The notes under the pieces were generated by a model, which searched no databases, was not told the DNA's origin, and worked only from the letters and a program-made list of their open reading frames with translations. Both the position numbers and the translations under genes were made by a program. From Dorea sp. AF36-15AT (GTDB lineage Bacteria > Bacillota > Clostridia > Lachnospirales > Lachnospiraceae), in contig NZ_QUDV01000010.1 in the NCBI RefSeq assembly GCF_003477705.1, forward strand, positions 1 through 64,000: a DNA stretch of 64,000 nucleotides, read 5' to 3'. Shown one piece after another: positions 62,315 to 64,000 of this stretch; the first letter of the stretch is position 1, and each line of letters opens with the position of its first letter.

Positions 62315-63150
62315 TTTGTACATGCTCCTTTCCCTACTGCCTCTGATACAGGAATCGCATATACCGTTCGTTTAAGTCCACTACAACTTAATGAATTATG
62401 ATAACGATTGCCATAGTCTGTCAGATATACCTGCGAAGCCGCACTTCCATGCACACATCTATCGCAGGGATGATATTTTTCCTGATCATTGTTACGCAGG
62501 TCATCCACCGTTCCTGCATTGACTGTTCGAATAGATAGTTCCAGATAATTGCAATGATAATCCCGATGGTATACCATGCCTGTCTCCGTAATGTACACGG
62601 TCTCATTATCCTCTTTATCCCAGAATGCCGACTGATAACCATTCCATCCTTTCATCCGCATAGTTTCTTTCATATGAACCGACTTTGCTGCAAATACAGG
62701 TATCGGAAGCTTCACCTGATAAGTCACTTCCATTTCCAGAATGCCTGTCAACATCGACATACGTGAATTCTGACAGCTGATTCCACTGCTTCCATTTACG
62801 ACAATGCTTCGTTCCAATCGTTCACTGCCAATTGCCCTGACAATATCTGCCTCCAATGCGGACGGTGAGACCATCTGTGTCAGATAGCAATCTTCTGCCG
62901 CGCGTTTTGCCGCATATTGCATTCCATTACGCACACTGGTGCGTATGGACATTACTTCCATCATGTAAAAAAGAGCTAAAACCGCCAGAAAAAACAATGG
63001 AATTGCAAATGCCGCCTCTATTGTAATAGATCCTTTTGTTGCTAAAAGGCAGAAGGATGTCCTCTGGTTTTCAGTTTGTTCATTTGTTTTTGTATTGTGA
63101 TACGAGGGATTCACAGAGTAATTCATCATATGCCTTGAGGGAGGCATCAT
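62302..63150 (-). CDS. TadE-like protein with two HxC-C-type outside motifs
   Basis: 282 residues from the ATG at 63150 (GGAG at 9 bases). The membrane anchor is KGSITIEAAFAIPLFFLAVLALFYMMEV (about 37-65), again with the Glu. The C-terminal third has two similar motifs, VYITETGMVYHRDYHCNYLE...CDRC and VYLTDYGNRYHNSLSCSGLK...CTKC, each with YH, two Cys and a final CxxC, which could bind zinc or form disulphides. It is probably a minor pilin of the tad-like machine. Confidence 0.78.
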   Translation of the reverse strand: MMPPSRHMMNYSVNPSYHNTKTNEQTENQRTSFCLLATKGSITIEAAFAIPLFFLAVLALFYMMEVMSIRTSVRNGMQYAAKRAAEDCYLTQMVSPSALEADIVRAIGSERLERSIVVNGSSGISCQNSRMSMLTGILEMEVTYQVKLPIPVFAAKSVHMKETMRMKGWNGYQSAFWDKEDNETVYITETGMVYHRDYHCNYLELSIRTVNAGTVDDLRNNDQEKYHPCDRCVHGSAASQVYLTDYGNRYHNSLSCSGLKRTVYAIPVSEAVGKGACTKCSK

Positions 63151-63223
63151 AGAGAGCATCTCCTTTCTATATATGCAAAAAAGATTGTTACTATATCCCA
63201 AAGGACATCCTTCTGCCTTTCAG

Positions 63224-64000
63224 CTATTGATAAGTATAATAAGTGTTAAATGTATAAGTGATTCCTCTTCGAAGCCGCACCGTCGAGGCCACTTCCATCC
63301 TGTAAACGCAATGATCTGCACGAAACCACGTAAGTCCCTTTTCGTTACGCATGCATAGTTCTATCAGATCTTCAGTCCGAAGAATCAGGTTTGTTTTATT
63401 TTCCAGAAGAAGCAATCCTCGTAGATAGCCCTTATAATCCAGACCTTCTTCTGCATCTACTCCTTCTCCATGGTCATCCTCAGTTCCAAGTGTCATAAGC
63501 CCGGCAAGCGACAATTGCCATGTCTCCGTACTTTTTACTAACGGTACTTTCCCACCTTTCATAAGACTTCGAAGATCCATAACACTTTCCCCCAGTGCCC
63601 ACGCTAACAGCAATGCCTGTGCTACCGCTTCACTTGCCACCGGAAGTGCAATCAGACTACATAGTGTCAGAGCAAGACTCTGCGCCTCCGCCTGTTTTGC
63701 TGCATCCTGCTGAAGGAACGCATAATTAGGCGCAAACCGAAGCATCAATAAACGTTTTAATACTGCATTCAGATTCTCCCGGTCGCTCTTCTCCCCGGCA
63801 AGCAGATACTCCATTTCATACTTCAGTGTGCCATCTGCCCCATCTTCCTCCACTGCTGTATCAAAATGCCCTAAAAGATATTCATTCAACAGCATCTTCG
63901 ATAAAGACTCCTGTTTTGCCTTGTCACTGAAATCTCCATATCCACGCTGAAGGGTCCTTCCTGATACCAAAGTATCGGACGTCACACTGGCATCAGATAC
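63224..64000 (-). CDS. DUF5702-like pilus-cluster protein, partial at the right edge
   Basis: The frame is open to base 64000, so the start lies beyond the window; an internal GTG at 63985 is not the true start. The visible 258 residues are mostly helical with two hydrophobic stretches (QSLALTLCSLIALPVASEAVAQALLLAWALGESVMD, near the middle) and a C-terminus that ends in YRMEVASTVRLRRGITYTF. This is the DUF5702-type protein that usually lies upstream of the TadE-like genes. Weak family assignment. Confidence 0.65.
   Translation of the reverse strand, partial: VSDASVTSDTLVSGRTLQRGYGDFSDKAKQESLSKMLLNEYLLGHFDTAVEEDGADGTLKYEMEYLLAGEKSDRENLNAVLKRLLMLRFAPNYAFLQQDAAKQAEAQSLALTLCSLIALPVASEAVAQALLLAWALGESVMDLRSLMKGGKVPLVKSTETWQLSLAGLMTLGTEDDHGEGVDAEEGLDYKGYLRGLLLLENKTNLILRTEDLIELCMRNEKGLTWFRADHCVYRMEVASTVRLRRGITYTFNTYYTYQ

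Overview
The window reads as chromosomal DNA of a Gram-positive, anaerobic, Clostridia-type gut bacterium, most likely a Lachnospiraceae (Dorea/Blautia/Mediterraneibacter-like). This rests on gene content (nine-gene V-type ATPase, RicT/YaaT, MsmK-type orphan sugar ATPase, CdaR/PucR regulator next to aconitase, DUF6382/DUF5702 tad-like pilus cluster, TSCPD protein, DUF1002 and DUF6512 proteins) and on strong AGGAGG ribosome-binding sites. Genus is not resolved. Most genes lie on the minus strand, so layout is given left to right but transcription mostly runs right to left.

Regions: 1-1.2 kb, a decayed HigBA-type toxin-antitoxin locus with an intact promoter and operator. 1.3-10.1 kb, V-ATPase operon in the order G-C-I-K-F-E-A-B-D with a 79-bp tandem repeat before the last gene. 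10.2-12 kb, LysR regulator divergent from a YoaK-like membrane protein. 12.1-13.8 kb, P1-family peptidase plus ECF S-component behind a structured, unassigned leader. 13.9-17.2 kb, EamA transporter, an XRE-AAA-PDDEXK gene broken by an amber codon, and a candidate type I holin-like toxin with antisense RNA. 17.2-22.7 kb, thiamine region: TPP riboswitch, thiW, thiC, and a divergent ABC transporter. 22.7-29 kb, cytidylate-kinase-like protein, ArsB/NhaD permease, topB, an AAA_14/DUF4143 ATPase with a phased repeat array at its promoter, DUF1294, tRNA-Lys. 29.4-41.7 kb, envelope proteins, thioredoxin, trmB, glgB, a 958-residue TPR/acidic/ATPase protein, and an ECF sigma factor with a beta-propeller partner. 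41.8-48.5 kb, an AlbA_2/Schlafen-like gene bracketed by a duplicated terminator, aconitase, CdaR-like regulator, msmK. 48.5-54.2 kb, a conserved housekeeping operon (PLP decarboxylase, guanylate-kinase-like, holB, ricT, trmN6, rsmI). 54.3-60.5 kb, assorted genes including mtnN, murG lying between a sigma factor and a DUF4367-like protein, and a HIT protein. 60.5-64 kb, part of a tad-like pilus locus running off the right edge.

Most of the window is core metabolism. The accessory signals cluster at 0-1.2, 13.7-17.2, 28.5-28.7, 34.0-34.2 and 41.8-43.5 kb. The best candidates for something not well described are the leader/ECF S/P1-peptidase module, the antisense-regulated mini-toxin, the phased repeats at the AAA_14 promoter and the duplicated-terminator gene insertion. 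All functions are inferred from reading the sequence; no database search was run.
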